From contig CAJGEC010000004.1 in assembly GCA_904502285.1 (NCBI GenBank), positions 33,072 through 97,071 on the forward strand: 64,000 nucleotides of DNA. Reading direction: 5' to 3'. Every line of letters begins with the position of its first letter. Positions within the stretch are counted from its first letter, which is position 1. Source of the DNA: an uncultured Alistipes sp. (GTDB lineage Bacteria > Bacteroidota > Bacteroidia > Bacteroidales > Rikenellaceae). Below, in pieces: positions 53,598-62,584 of the stretch. The notes beneath the pieces are model-generated. The model saw only the letters and a program-made list of their open reading frames with translations, ran no database searches and was not told the origin of the DNA. The translations under genes were made by a program, and so were the position numbers.

Positions 53598-53939
53598 ATG
53601 TCTAACGATTGGAAAGAGCGTTTGGGAGTGGTCTTTTCGACAAATCCCGACTTTAACTACAATACTACAGAGGAGAGTGAGCCTACGACCCTCGACCCAC
53701 AGAAGCAGAACCTCAAGGTGTGGCTCGACAGACTTAAGGGTGGTCGTGTCGCTACCGTCGTGCGAGGCTTTGTGGGTAGTAGCGACGACCTCGCGGCTTT
53801 GGGTAAGGAGCTAAAGAAGAGTTGTGGCGTGGGTGGCACGGCTAAGGATGGCGAGATTATCATCCAGGGAGACCACCGCGACCGAGTTATCGAACTACTC
53901 ACCAAGGCGGGCTACAAATGTAAGCGTGCAGGCGGTTAA
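53598..53939 (+). CDS. SUI1/eIF1-like translation factor (YciH type)
   Basis: 113 residues. The C-terminal 80 residues form the SUI1 fold: GRVATVVRGFVGSSDDLAALGKELKKSCGVGGTAKDGEI, with the conserved CGVGGTAK loop. The bacterial YciH family affects initiation fidelity in vitro, but its role in cells is unclear. It lies 11 bases upstream of rlmH. Confidence 0.9.
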   Translation: MSNDWKERLGVVFSTNPDFNYNTTEESEPTTLDPQKQNLKVWLDRLKGGRVATVVRGFVGSSDDLAALGKELKKSCGVGGTAKDGEIIIQGDHRDRVIELLTKAGYKCKRAGG

Positions 53940-53950
53940 TAGAGCGAGGT

Positions 53951-54424
53951 ATGAATATAGAGCTTATTGTTGTCGGCAAGACCGATATGAAGGAGGTGGA
54001 GGCGTTGGTTGCGATGTATAGCAAACGTCTAAACCACTATGTGCGTTTCGCTATCACCACCATTGCCGACGTGCGCAACACACGAAAACTCTCTGAGGCG
54101 GAGCAGAAAAGGCTGGAGGGTGAGGCTATCTTGCGCCTTATCAATGATTCGGACCACGTGGCCCTGCTCGACGAGCACGGCGCGGAGTTGCGCTCCATAG
54201 AGTTCGCCGACCTCATACAGCGTCGTATGTCGTCGGGTGTAAAGCGTCTGGTCTTTGTTATCGGAGGCCCATACGGTTTTTCGGATGCGGTCTATAGCCG
54301 TAGCAATAGCAAGCTCTCGTTGTCGAAGATGACCTTCTCGCACCAGATTGTTCGTGCTATCTTCACAGAGCAACTCTATCGTGCCTTCACCATTCTCAAA
54401 AACGAGCCCTATCATCACGAATAG
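53951..54424 (+). CDS. rlmH: 23S rRNA pseudouridine-1915 N3-methyltransferase
   Basis: SPOUT-class methyltransferase of 157 residues (E. coli RlmH 155). The SAM knot FVIGGPYGFSDAVYSR and the C-terminal LSLSKMTFSHQIVRAIFTEQ, ending in YHHE, are near-invariant. It acts on m3-pseudouridine 1915 in the large subunit. Follows the SUI1 gene by 11 bases. Confidence 0.96.
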   Translation: MNIELIVVGKTDMKEVEALVAMYSKRLNHYVRFAITTIADVRNTRKLSEAEQKRLEGEAILRLINDSDHVALLDEHGAELRSIEFADLIQRRMSSGVKRLVFVIGGPYGFSDAVYSRSNSKLSLSKMTFSHQIVRAIFTEQLYRAFTILKNEPYHHE

Positions 54425-54452
54425 TGTGGGTGAAAGAGGTATGAGCAAAAAC

Positions 54453-54478
54453 AAAGGGGTGTCAAGCGACACCCCTTT
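54453..54478. terminator. Terminator between rlmH and the convergent lipoprotein
   Basis: An 11-bp perfect stem AAAGGGGTGTC (54453-54463) with GACACCCCTTT (54468-54478) and loop AAGC. The T-run on the plus strand is short. Confidence 0.65.
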
Positions 54479-54499
54479 GCTATATAGTTGGTACTTAGA

Positions 54500-56563
54500 T
54501 TACCTATACTCCACGGTAATAGTCTCGATGTTAGAGTGCGAGCTGCCAGCTGGGGTGAAGACAACCCTGCTGTTGCACTCCTTGGTCCACTCAAGAGTTG
54601 TAACGCTTGCGAAGGTTGTTGTAGTGTAGCCGTCATACTCCTTACCCTTGAGGTCGATGAGGTAGCCAGCAGGAGCGGTCATTGTAATCTTTGTGATTAC
54701 CTTGCCGTTTGCAGCCTCGACGCGAAGCTCGTTTGAGGTAGTACGACCGATATAGATACAATCGCGACCATCAGCGTTGTTAGTTCTCCAGCTACCAGTT
54801 GATGATACGACGATGTCGCCCTCATAGATAGTGCCTACGGTAGAGCCACTTGCGTTTGAGTGGCCCTTGAAGTCGAAAGTGAGAGACTCGCTCTCCTGGG
54901 CAGGGGTATCCTCAACAATCACCTCAATACGATTAGAGGTTGATGCAACGTGGCGGGTCTCATCAGCAGGATTTGCAGTGACAAAAACCTTGTATTGACC
55001 TGCAGCGACATTCTCAAATGTTGCTGTTGTCGTATCAACGGTTACACTTTGCTCGCCACAAACTACGGTATAGTCCTTTGCACCCTCGACAGCGGTCCAC
55101 TCTACAATCACGGTGTTTCCATCAACCGTAGCAGTTGCAACTGGCTCATCGAGAGGAACTACCTGACCTGGAGTCTCTGGCTCCTCGCTACTCTGGCCAT
55201 CCATATAGAATATATAGTAGTGGTATGATGAGCCTCGGCTTACTGCGTAGTTGAACTTGTAGTTGTCGTAGTTGTTGAGGTAGCGCACACTTGTACCATC
55301 GTAGTATGAGCCCATCTTAGCACCATTGTCGATGAGTTCTACGCTCCACGAAGCACCTGCCTCCAATGTTGGGCTGTAGTAGAGGGCGCTTGTCCAGTTT
55401 TCGGCGTCATACGTACCACAGAGGTAGCCCGCAGTAGCATCCTTGAAGGCGAATGTGCCAGGGGTAGAGCCCTCCTCAAGGGTGAACACAGCAACGTCGC
55501 TGGTGAGTGAAGTCTCCAAAATCTCGACATCGTTGGTGATGGTCATTGACGACACAACATTGATCTTTGTTGAGTCATAAGGGTTTACTGAGAGGAACTT
55601 CGCTGAGCCTGAGGCGTAGTTGCGATTGGCGATGATAACCTTGTCTCCAGCATTGAGCTCTGCGACATCTGTAAGCAACTGATATGCCTTAGGCTTCTCA
55701 ACGATGCTGAGCCCAGATACGGTGAAGGTTGCAATGTTTGCTCGTTCGAACTTGAGGGTCTCGTCTGTAAGATCAACCTCCTTTATGTAGTCGTATTTAT
55801 CTGTTGTGACCTTAACGGTGAACGATTTGCCACTTAAGTCGGTAGGGATGGTTGTGAACCATACGGTCTCCTCGCCAGTCGCCTCAAGACCGTTCATGTG
55901 GAGGGTGATATCCTCGTAGTTGTTGTTCCAAACGGCATTCTCAACCGTTGCACCCTCGTGAACCTTTACCGTAACACTTCCCGCAGGTTTTGCTGGAGAT
56001 GAGAATACGATGCTCTCGATCTTCTCTCCCTGGCCAATGCCCTCGATGGTCATACGAACAAGCGCCACCATACGTGAGAATAGGAACGACACCTTGTCGG
56101 GAGTGCTATCTGTAACGATAGGCTCCTTAGATACAAGGATATCTCCTGCAGGATCGTAGCTGTCGGCAAGAGGGGTCTGCTCCTGAAGTGTTGTTAAGGT
56201 TACAGACGAAGTGATGCTCTTGTAGGCATAGGGATAGAAGGCGCCAAAGGTATATTTTGTTGCACCATCCGTAGGCGAGAAGTCTGCGGTAAATGTTGCG
56301 CGGTTATCAACAAGGCTATACTCCTCGTGTGTAGCACTCTGGCGACGAGTGGTGCTCTCGTCTGCAAAGTAGATGATGGTTAGCTGCTCGCCAGTCTCGT
56401 TCCACTTGATTGTCTGGCCGTCGATGTACGTACGAGTTGCGTCGTCTGCGACCTCCACGGTGATTGTCTGAGCGCACTCTGGAGCAGTGATCTCTGTGTT
56501 CTCCTTGGCACATCCTGCAACGAGTATAGCCAAAGTAATGATAGGGGCAAAAAATCTCTTCAT
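54500..56563 (-). CDS. Surface lipoprotein with fimbrillin-like and FN3-like domains
   Basis: 687 residues from ATG at 56563 (MKRFFAPIITLAILVAGC, Cys18 lipobox). The N-terminal half (about 30-265) looks fimbrillin-like, with TRTYIDGQTIKWNETGEQL. A middle domain (about 270-455) contains PKAYQLLTDVAELNAGDKV. An FN3 domain follows (about 475-555), and the C-terminal beta domain (about 560-687) starts LTFDFKGHSNASGSTV. It is probably an adhesin or fimbrial tip/anchor component on the outer membrane. The longer frame upstream covers the 46-residue gene in another frame and is not used. Preceded by that gene with a 13-base gap. Confidence 0.82.
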   Translation of the reverse strand: MKRFFAPIITLAILVAGCAKENTEITAPECAQTITVEVADDATRTYIDGQTIKWNETGEQLTIIYFADESTTRRQSATHEEYSLVDNRATFTADFSPTDGATKYTFGAFYPYAYKSITSSVTLTTLQEQTPLADSYDPAGDILVSKEPIVTDSTPDKVSFLFSRMVALVRMTIEGIGQGEKIESIVFSSPAKPAGSVTVKVHEGATVENAVWNNNYEDITLHMNGLEATGEETVWFTTIPTDLSGKSFTVKVTTDKYDYIKEVDLTDETLKFERANIATFTVSGLSIVEKPKAYQLLTDVAELNAGDKVIIANRNYASGSAKFLSVNPYDSTKINVVSSMTITNDVEILETSLTSDVAVFTLEEGSTPGTFAFKDATAGYLCGTYDAENWTSALYYSPTLEAGASWSVELIDNGAKMGSYYDGTSVRYLNNYDNYKFNYAVSRGSSYHYYIFYMDGQSSEEPETPGQVVPLDEPVATATVDGNTVIVEWTAVEGAKDYTVVCGEQSVTVDTTTATFENVAAGQYKVFVTANPADETRHVASTSNRIEVIVEDTPAQESESLTFDFKGHSNASGSTVGTIYEGDIVVSSTGSWRTNNADGRDCIYIGRTTSNELRVEAANGKVITKITMTAPAGYLIDLKGKEYDGYTTTTFASVTTLEWTKECNSRVVFTPAGSSHSNIETITVEYR

Positions 56564-56576
56564 AGCTGTCGTCAGA

Positions 56577-56717
56577 TTAAAACTCTCCAAAATCATTCCA
56601 TTCAGGGTTCTCGCCAGGAAGGCCAAAATCCGAGTCGCTGGATAGGGAGAATCCAGCCTCAACGTCCACGCTGATAATAGTCAGTTCGGGAGTCAAATAG
56701 TTTTCGTTTTTCTCCAT
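56577..56717 (-). CDS. 46-residue peptide gene heading the lipoprotein operon
   Basis: A short frame, ATG at 56717 to TAA at 56577. The product starts MEKNENYLTPELTIISVDVE and continues AGFSLSSDSDFGLPGENPEW, ending NDFGEF. There is no signal peptide. I recall peptides of this shape (Y-x-x-PEL-x-x-I-x-V, then an AGF...FGLPG...W tail) upstream of fimbrillin-type lipoproteins in Bacteroidales. It has its own -7 element upstream (56759-56766) and ends 13 bases before the lipoprotein start, so the two are co-transcribed. The function is unknown: leader, chaperone partner or signal are all possible. Confidence 0.75.
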   Translation of the reverse strand: MEKNENYLTPELTIISVDVEAGFSLSSDSDFGLPGENPEWNDFGEF

Positions 56718-56758
56718 AGTTTTATAGTAGTGTTATTTTATATTTTTCTCAATTCGCG

Positions 56759-56766
56759 CAAAGATA
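56759..56766 (-). promoter_or_regulatory. Promoter -7 element for the 46-residue peptide and lipoprotein
   Basis: Minus strand TATCTTTG matches TAnnTTTG, 42 bases upstream of the start at 56717. Confidence 0.55.
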
Positions 56767-56982
56767 GTATTATTTTCTTAATTGTGTTGCTATTTTTATA
56801 AAAAAGAGCCAATTATCACTTTTTAATAACTCTTCTGAATAAGATTCTTATTATTAAAATTTATAAAAAACAGCGGTTATATTTTAATACAGACGCATTT
56901 TACCCCCCCCTATTTATAAATAATTAAATATATGGTATCGAAAAAAGTGCTATACTGTAGGTGAAATTAGATTGAAAAATAA

Positions 56983-57012
56983 TTGGAAGGGGAGATAATT
57001 TTATTAACTTTG
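56983..57012 (+). promoter_or_regulatory. Promoter for the fimbrillin-like and LRR genes
   Basis: TTG (56983-56985), a 19-base spacer, then TAACTTTG (57005-57012). Full consensus. The leader to 57141 would be about 120 bases. Confidence 0.7.
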
Positions 57013-57140
57013 CATTCGCTTATGTCTGAGTAAGCAGAAAATGGTGTGAAATATATACAAACAAATATTAATAAAAACTAAATTAACCAGGGTTGTCGTG
57101 CAAACTTGTGTCGGCTACCCGCAAAAACAAAACTAAAAAG

Positions 57141-59684
57141 ATGAAAAAAACACTTTCCCTAATGGTTGCGATGCTTGCCATTATTGGTGTGACATCGTGT
57201 GAGAAGACTCCAGATGTTATTGATACCCCTTCGGAGGAGGGCGTTACAATCTCTGCAACACTTGAGAATGGTCGCGACTGGAATGCTGGTGACGAGGTCG
57301 TTATCAATGGTGCTTCTTATTACATCGAAGAGGGCGGTGCCTCTACAGCCCTTGTAGATAATGTGAAGAAAGCTGATGCCTATTATGGTGCATACGATTT
57401 TGGTACAGGTACAATCAATGGAACAGTTCTTACCATGGAGCTTCCATCTCTTCAAGGCCCTGAAGTAGATATGGTTAGACCAATGGTAGCCTCAAATACA
57501 ACTACAAACCTCGTATTCAAGGAGCTTCTTGGTACACTTCGTCTTAACGTAGGTGGTGAGGGTAAGATTGCCAAGGTGGTGATTAGCTCGAATGGTACAC
57601 CTATCGCAGGTGTTGGTGAGGTAGACCTCAACTTCGTTGGCTCTCCAGCATTTGCTATCGATGAGTCTGGTAGCCACTCTATTACGATTAATCTTGGTGA
57701 GGGCGTCGATCTTCCAGCTTCAGTCGATGCACTCCTTCCAGCAAAGAGCTACTCTGGTTTCGTTGTTACACTCTACAGCGCTGACGACAAGGTGGTAAGC
57801 GGAATCGAGATTCCACTCACAAACGTACACCGTGGTAGCGTTGCAGAGGCAAACATCTCATTCGACCCAAGTGTGAGTGTGGAGACTACCTATCTCGTGG
57901 CATCGCTTGAGGATGATGCTGATGGCAATACCACTAATTGGACTGCAACGTCTGTACTATATGTAAATGGTGTGCCTGTTGAGATTGCTGGTGGTCAGGA
58001 TACTCCAACCGCTGATTTTGGTCCTGTGGCAATGGCTGATACCTATTACGCATCTACATCTTCAACATCTGTAAATGGTGTTAGTGGCCACGCAGTGCGT
58101 GTGTCAATTCCTGCAAAGCAGCGTGTGAATACATCGCTCTTCGCTCTTAATCCAGCTGTAGGTAAGTCTACAACAAACGAGATCGAGATGACTTATCTCG
58201 CAGGTGTTATGGATGTAGTGGTTGAGGGCCCATATATGATTCGCAATGCAGTTCTTACAGGTGTGAACAACCGTCGTTTGGCAGGTTCGGGTGTTGTAGA
58301 TATGTCTACAGCAACTCCTCGCTTTGCTCTCAGCTCTGACGCATCGAAGAGCGTGACTCTCGATTGTGGTACATCGGGCTTGAACATCGAGGGTGGTGCA
58401 ACACTTCGCTTCGTTTTGCCAGCGGAGGCATACACAGAGGGCTTTACCCTTACGCTTGAATCAACAAACGGTGAGTCATTTACCCAGGAGATGGGTGCTG
58501 TCACCATCGAGCGCAATGTAGTGGCTACATATCCTGAGACTGTGGTATGGGAGGGCGGTCAGAACGACTCTAACAACCTCAGTAAGTTCGGATTCTCAAA
58601 CTGCTATATGATTCATACTGCTGGTGAGTATAGCTTCCAGACTCGTTTGGTGGATAATACTCCAGTGAACAATATCGCTAAAGTGGATTGGCTTTGGGTT
58701 TCAAGCGTAGAGGGCCAGAGTGGTAATGCCCTTATTTCAAATATCCAGTATGAGAATGGCAAAGTTACATTCACCGCTTCTGAGTACGAGGGTAATGCAC
58801 TCCTCGCAGCGTTTGATGAGGCTGGTCAGATTGTATGGTCTTGGCATATTTGGATGACAGATCGTCCTGAGGTTCACGACTATCAGAACAACGGTATTCC
58901 TCAGAGTGGTGGCGAAACCGACGGCTACTACTGTATGGACCGTAACCTCGGTGCTACCTCTGCTTCATCAGAGGATGGATACGAGACCTTTGGTTTGTAT
59001 TATCAGTGGGGTCGTAAGGATCCATTCATTGGTGACACAGCTGAGGAGCGCTCAAGAGATACACAGGCTGGTGGTTGGATGAATGTGGTAGAGCCTTTCG
59101 GCAATGCTTCAACTCTCACTGTTTGCAACCCTGCATACTCTCAGGCTAAGTGGGGTGTAGCTGCTGCTGACGCTAATATTGGTTCTATGGCCTATGCTAC
59201 TGCTAACCCTATGACCTTCCTTTCGGCAGACCCATCAATCAGTGCTGGTACGTGGATTAATCCTGAGACTATGGGTGCTGAAAAGAATAATATCATCTAT
59301 GATGCAGACAAGAGCCTCTGGCGTCCATTCCAGAAGTCTAACTATGATCCATGTCCTCAGGGTTATGTAGTGCCTCGTAAGGCAATGTGGGTGGCGCTTG
59401 ATAGCACAAATAGCCTATTTGTGGAGTATAAGGGCTTTATGAATACTACTGCGCTCGGTGCAAATGTGTGGTATCCTGCAGCAGGTTACCGTAGCGCTCA
59501 TCCATCGGATGCTGGTGCTCTTATGAGTGTTCAGAACGATACAGGTTTTGTGAAGCTCTGGACATCGGAGCTTGAGGTATCTTACACAGCATACTGCTTC
59601 ACATTCAACTACCCTTACTACTATGCTGGTAGTGGTGCTGGTTGGGCTAATGGTTACAACGTGCGTTGCGTAAAGGCATACTAA
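57141..59684 (+). CDS. Lipoprotein with two tandem fimbrillin-like domains and a FISUMP-like domain
   Basis: 847 residues from ATG at 57141 (MKKTLSLMVAMLAIIGVTSC, Cys20 lipobox). Two related domains of about 200 residues follow (about 30-255 and 260-480), sharing the pattern VxxASxEDG..W..GDxV.xNG and LRFVLPAEAYTEGFTLTL. The C-terminal part (about 490-847) contains NGIPQSGGETDGYYCMDRNL and YDPCPQGYVVPRKAMWVAL, as in Fibrobacter-major-paralog-like (FISUMP) domains, and ends VRCVKAY. Codon use is highly biased, suggesting strong expression. It is followed by the LRR gene 26 bases on. Probably a surface adhesin. Confidence 0.85.
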   Translation: MKKTLSLMVAMLAIIGVTSCEKTPDVIDTPSEEGVTISATLENGRDWNAGDEVVINGASYYIEEGGASTALVDNVKKADAYYGAYDFGTGTINGTVLTMELPSLQGPEVDMVRPMVASNTTTNLVFKELLGTLRLNVGGEGKIAKVVISSNGTPIAGVGEVDLNFVGSPAFAIDESGSHSITINLGEGVDLPASVDALLPAKSYSGFVVTLYSADDKVVSGIEIPLTNVHRGSVAEANISFDPSVSVETTYLVASLEDDADGNTTNWTATSVLYVNGVPVEIAGGQDTPTADFGPVAMADTYYASTSSTSVNGVSGHAVRVSIPAKQRVNTSLFALNPAVGKSTTNEIEMTYLAGVMDVVVEGPYMIRNAVLTGVNNRRLAGSGVVDMSTATPRFALSSDASKSVTLDCGTSGLNIEGGATLRFVLPAEAYTEGFTLTLESTNGESFTQEMGAVTIERNVVATYPETVVWEGGQNDSNNLSKFGFSNCYMIHTAGEYSFQTRLVDNTPVNNIAKVDWLWVSSVEGQSGNALISNIQYENGKVTFTASEYEGNALLAAFDEAGQIVWSWHIWMTDRPEVHDYQNNGIPQSGGETDGYYCMDRNLGATSASSEDGYETFGLYYQWGRKDPFIGDTAEERSRDTQAGGWMNVVEPFGNASTLTVCNPAYSQAKWGVAAADANIGSMAYATANPMTFLSADPSISAGTWINPETMGAEKNNIIYDADKSLWRPFQKSNYDPCPQGYVVPRKAMWVALDSTNSLFVEYKGFMNTTALGANVWYPAAGYRSAHPSDAGALMSVQNDTGFVKLWTSELEVSYTAYCFTFNYPYYYAGSGAGWANGYNVRCVKAY

Positions 59685-59710
59685 AAACTTAGGATATAAT
59701 ACGTTATATT

Positions 59711-61219
59711 ATGAAAATGTTGAGAGGTTTGTCAGCCCTTACTGCTGGCGTTGCAGCACTCTTTGTTGTTGCTTGTGAAGAACCAATTAATGATGTCAAT
59801 CAGGAGGAGCCAAAAGTTGAGATTGAACTGGTGGTGGATCCAACATCCGTAGAACTCGCTGCGGATGGTACTGCCCAGAGAGTCTCGGTAGATACAAATG
59901 CCGAAGTGTGGGACTATGTTGTAGGTGCATCATGGCTCACTGTCGAGAAGAGTGGTCAAGGCATTGTGCTAACTGCTCAGCCAAATGACAGCAAGAACCC
60001 TCGTGAGGGAGAGGTTGTGATTTTTGCGACTATTGGTGATGACTCAGCTCAGGTGATACTCCCTGTTACTCAGCGCGGTGGTAGTGGCTATGTCGCTGGC
60101 TCTGAGGAGTTCGAGTGCCCAGTGTTTATGAGCCTTATGTTGGAGTACTACGATGCTAATGGCGACGGCGTAGTATCTGACGAGGAGGCTGCTGTGGTTA
60201 CTGAGATGGTGCTTACAATGACCGATGATGAGGATGAGGCTCGCGAGCCTATCACATCACTCAAGGGTATTAAGCGTTTCGTAAACCTTGTGTCGCTTGA
60301 TTGCGATTGCAACAACATCACTACCCTCGACTTGAGTGGTATGGAGAAGTTGGAGTATGTAGATTGCTCATACAACCTCCTTACCGACCTAAATATCTCA
60401 GGTTGTACATCGATGAAGTGGGTTTACTGCTACTCTAATAAGATTGAGAAGGTAAACATTCAGGGATGTAAGAACATTATGTTCTTCCAGGCATATAAAA
60501 ACAATATTACATCGCTCGACTTTAGCGATATGCCTGAGTTGGTCTACTTTGATGTTCGTCTCAACTCGCTTAAAGAGGTCGATTTCAGCAACTGTCCTAA
60601 ACTTAAGGTGGCAGCTATTGGCACTAACCAGATTATGTCGCTTAACCTTGAGGGACTTCCAGAGTTGTACACATTGGGCTGTTACGAGAATAATATCGCA
60701 ACGCTTGACCTAAGCAAGCTCCAGAACCTTGAGATGTTGGAGTGCTATGCAAACAATCTTGCAACACTCGACCTCTCTAACAACAAGAAGCTTGCTACTC
60801 TGACCTGTCAGCGCAACCTTCTTACCGAGTTGAATATTGAGGGTTGTAGCCTCCTTAAGAAGCTCGACTGTAGCGTCAATTACCTCTCAGGTACACTCGA
60901 CCTCAATGACTTCCCAGCATTGGATTGGCTGTCTTGTGGTGGAAATAACTTCACCGCTATTAATATCGATGAGTGTTCTGCAATGACTGACCTGGCGTGT
61001 GAAAATACACAGATTACAGAGCTCAATGTCTCTACATTGCCATTGCTTGTGTCGCTTATTGCAAATGACTGTCTCCTTACGGAGATGGACTGCAGCAACA
61101 ATCCTGTGCTTGAGACCCTCTACCTTCAGGGCAATCCTCTAACATCGTTGATACTATCACAAGATCATGGTGTAGCTGACCTCAAGGTAGATAATTACGA
61201 AGTAATTACCTACAAGTAG
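59711..61219 (+). CDS. BACON / EF-hand / leucine-rich-repeat lipoprotein
   Basis: 502 residues. Lipobox ALFVVAC (Cys22). A BACON-like domain (about 38-125) opens DPTSVELAADGTAQRVSV and contains GASWLTVEKSG. A single EF-hand-like loop DANGDGVVSDEEA (about 145-157) may bind calcium. From about 190 to 490 there are about 14 LRR units of the type LxxLDCSYNxLTDLNISGC, with a Cys in the LxxLxC position of most repeats. LRR proteins of this kind on Bacteroidota surfaces bind host or matrix proteins (BspA-like), but the ligand here is unknown. Second gene of the rightward surface operon. Confidence 0.88.
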   Translation: MKMLRGLSALTAGVAALFVVACEEPINDVNQEEPKVEIELVVDPTSVELAADGTAQRVSVDTNAEVWDYVVGASWLTVEKSGQGIVLTAQPNDSKNPREGEVVIFATIGDDSAQVILPVTQRGGSGYVAGSEEFECPVFMSLMLEYYDANGDGVVSDEEAAVVTEMVLTMTDDEDEAREPITSLKGIKRFVNLVSLDCDCNNITTLDLSGMEKLEYVDCSYNLLTDLNISGCTSMKWVYCYSNKIEKVNIQGCKNIMFFQAYKNNITSLDFSDMPELVYFDVRLNSLKEVDFSNCPKLKVAAIGTNQIMSLNLEGLPELYTLGCYENNIATLDLSKLQNLEMLECYANNLATLDLSNNKKLATLTCQRNLLTELNIEGCSLLKKLDCSVNYLSGTLDLNDFPALDWLSCGGNNFTAINIDECSAMTDLACENTQITELNVSTLPLLVSLIANDCLLTEMDCSNNPVLETLYLQGNPLTSLILSQDHGVADLKVDNYEVITYK

Positions 61220-61244
61220 TAAGCGTGGGACTGTGTAAATAGTT

Positions 61245-61273
61245 AAGGGCGTATCCAATGCGGATACGCCCTT
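61245..61273. terminator. Hairpin between the LRR gene and lysC
   Basis: A 12-bp perfect stem (61245-61256 with 61262-61273) and 5-base loop between convergent genes. T-runs are weak on both sides. Confidence 0.65.
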
Positions 61274-61301
61274 GATTGTTGTATAAGATAAGTAGTAGCC
61301 T

Positions 61302-62555
61302 CTACTCCTTGCTACGCACCAGGCGGAGGGAGTGGGGTGTGGTTTGCTTGATGACGATGCGCTTGTCGAAGGCGTAGTTGTGGTAGAGCTCCTCGGTGTA
61401 GTAGCGGATGGTGACCATCTCCATATCCTCCATCTTCTCCACGTCGAAGCCCTCGGCAACCAACTCCGAGATAGCCTCGTCGATATGCCACGAAGCATCA
61501 ACGGCCATATAGAGGTTCACTGCGGAGTTATGCACTAAGTTGATGCGGATGCGGTGGCTGTCGAAGGTGGTGAATACCTTGGCAAACTTCTCCTCAAGGA
61601 CAAATGAGAGGTCGCGCGAATGAAGGTTTAGCAATACCTGGTCCTTCTGAATCATTATAGGCTCGTAGGCGCGCTCCACATCGCCCGTAATTACCGAGCC
61701 TGGGGCGTTCTTGTCGCCAAAGGGACGCACGTAGAGAGGTATATTCTTGGCCTCCAATGGTTTGATGGTCTTGGGGTGGATGATTTGTGCGCCACTATAG
61801 GCCATCTCGATAGTATCGGTATAGTTCAAGCGATCCAACTTCTTGGCGTCGGGGAACTTCTTGGGGTCGGCATTAAGGATTCCGTCTACATCCTTCCATA
61901 CGCTCATCGACTCAGCATCGAGAACGTGGGCCACGATGGCTGCGGAGTAGTCCGAGCCCTCACGGCCGAGGGTGGTGGTAGTGCCATCGGGAGCGCCTCC
62001 AATAAAGCCCTGACCCACGAAGACTGAGACGTCACTCGCCCCAATCTCGCGCTTCAGGCGAATCGCCGTAGCTTCGATATTTACGTTGGCATCCTTGTGT
62101 CGTTGCTCGGTGAGGAAGGCGCGACGCATATCTATCCACTTGTTGCGTACGCCGTGACCATTGAGGTAGTTGGAGATGATGGTCGTAGATATCAACTCGC
62201 CAAAGGCGACGATGGTGTCGTACCACAATTCGGCATCGGAACTGCGGTAGATGGTGTTGCGCACGGTGTTGCGCAGCTGCTCGAAGAGGAGGTCTACCTG
62301 CTCGATGGTGATGTCTGCGCCCATAAGGTCGTCGATGATGCCACGGTGGTAGGCATACGAGAGGTCTATGCGCTCCAAGGCGAGGGCCTCGTTACCCTGT
62401 TGCATCGCCTCGAAGACACCCTCAAGGGCATTTGTGGTCTTGCCCATAGCCGAGACAATGATGAAGAGGTCGCTCTCGCCAGTTACTATGTCGAGGAGGT
62501 TTCTTACGCCCTTGGCATCCTTGACGGATGCTCCTCCAAACTTATATACTTTCAT
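61302..62555 (-). CDS. lysC: Aspartate kinase, monofunctional
   Basis: First enzyme of the aspartate pathway to Lys, Thr and Met. 417 residues. Kinase domain: KFGGASVKDAKGVRNL at the start, LGREGSDYSAAIVA and VWKDVDGILNADPKKFPDA. Two ACT regulatory domains (about 275-410) follow, expected to bind Lys or Thr. No homoserine dehydrogenase domain is fused. It lies 29 bases downstream of the Sel1-repeat gene. Confidence 0.94.
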   Translation of the reverse strand: MKVYKFGGASVKDAKGVRNLLDIVTGESDLFIIVSAMGKTTNALEGVFEAMQQGNEALALERIDLSYAYHRGIIDDLMGADITIEQVDLLFEQLRNTVRNTIYRSSDAELWYDTIVAFGELISTTIISNYLNGHGVRNKWIDMRRAFLTEQRHKDANVNIEATAIRLKREIGASDVSVFVGQGFIGGAPDGTTTTLGREGSDYSAAIVAHVLDAESMSVWKDVDGILNADPKKFPDAKKLDRLNYTDTIEMAYSGAQIIHPKTIKPLEAKNIPLYVRPFGDKNAPGSVITGDVERAYEPIMIQKDQVLLNLHSRDLSFVLEEKFAKVFTTFDSHRIRINLVHNSAVNLYMAVDASWHIDEAISELVAEGFDVEKMEDMEMVTIRYYTEELYHNYAFDKRIVIKQTTPHSLRLVRSKE

Positions 62556-62584
62556 ACAGATTTCTTCGGGTTAGTTGCTCTTGA

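Larger units (their letters stand above)
56718..57140. other. Divergent AT-rich promoter region, about 420 bases
   Basis: Lies between the leftward peptide-lipoprotein pair and the rightward fimbrillin-like genes. It holds the two promoters listed separately and a run of eight Cs at 56903-56910, unusual in such AT-rich DNA. The rightward leader from about 57018 to 57140 shows no recognised RNA motif. Confidence 0.6.

Noticed and set aside
54154..54161. CCACGTGG core in rlmH, and another near 35615 in the rluA-like gene, as further parS sites
   Set aside because: The flanking bases do not match TGTT...AACA, so only the short core is shared.
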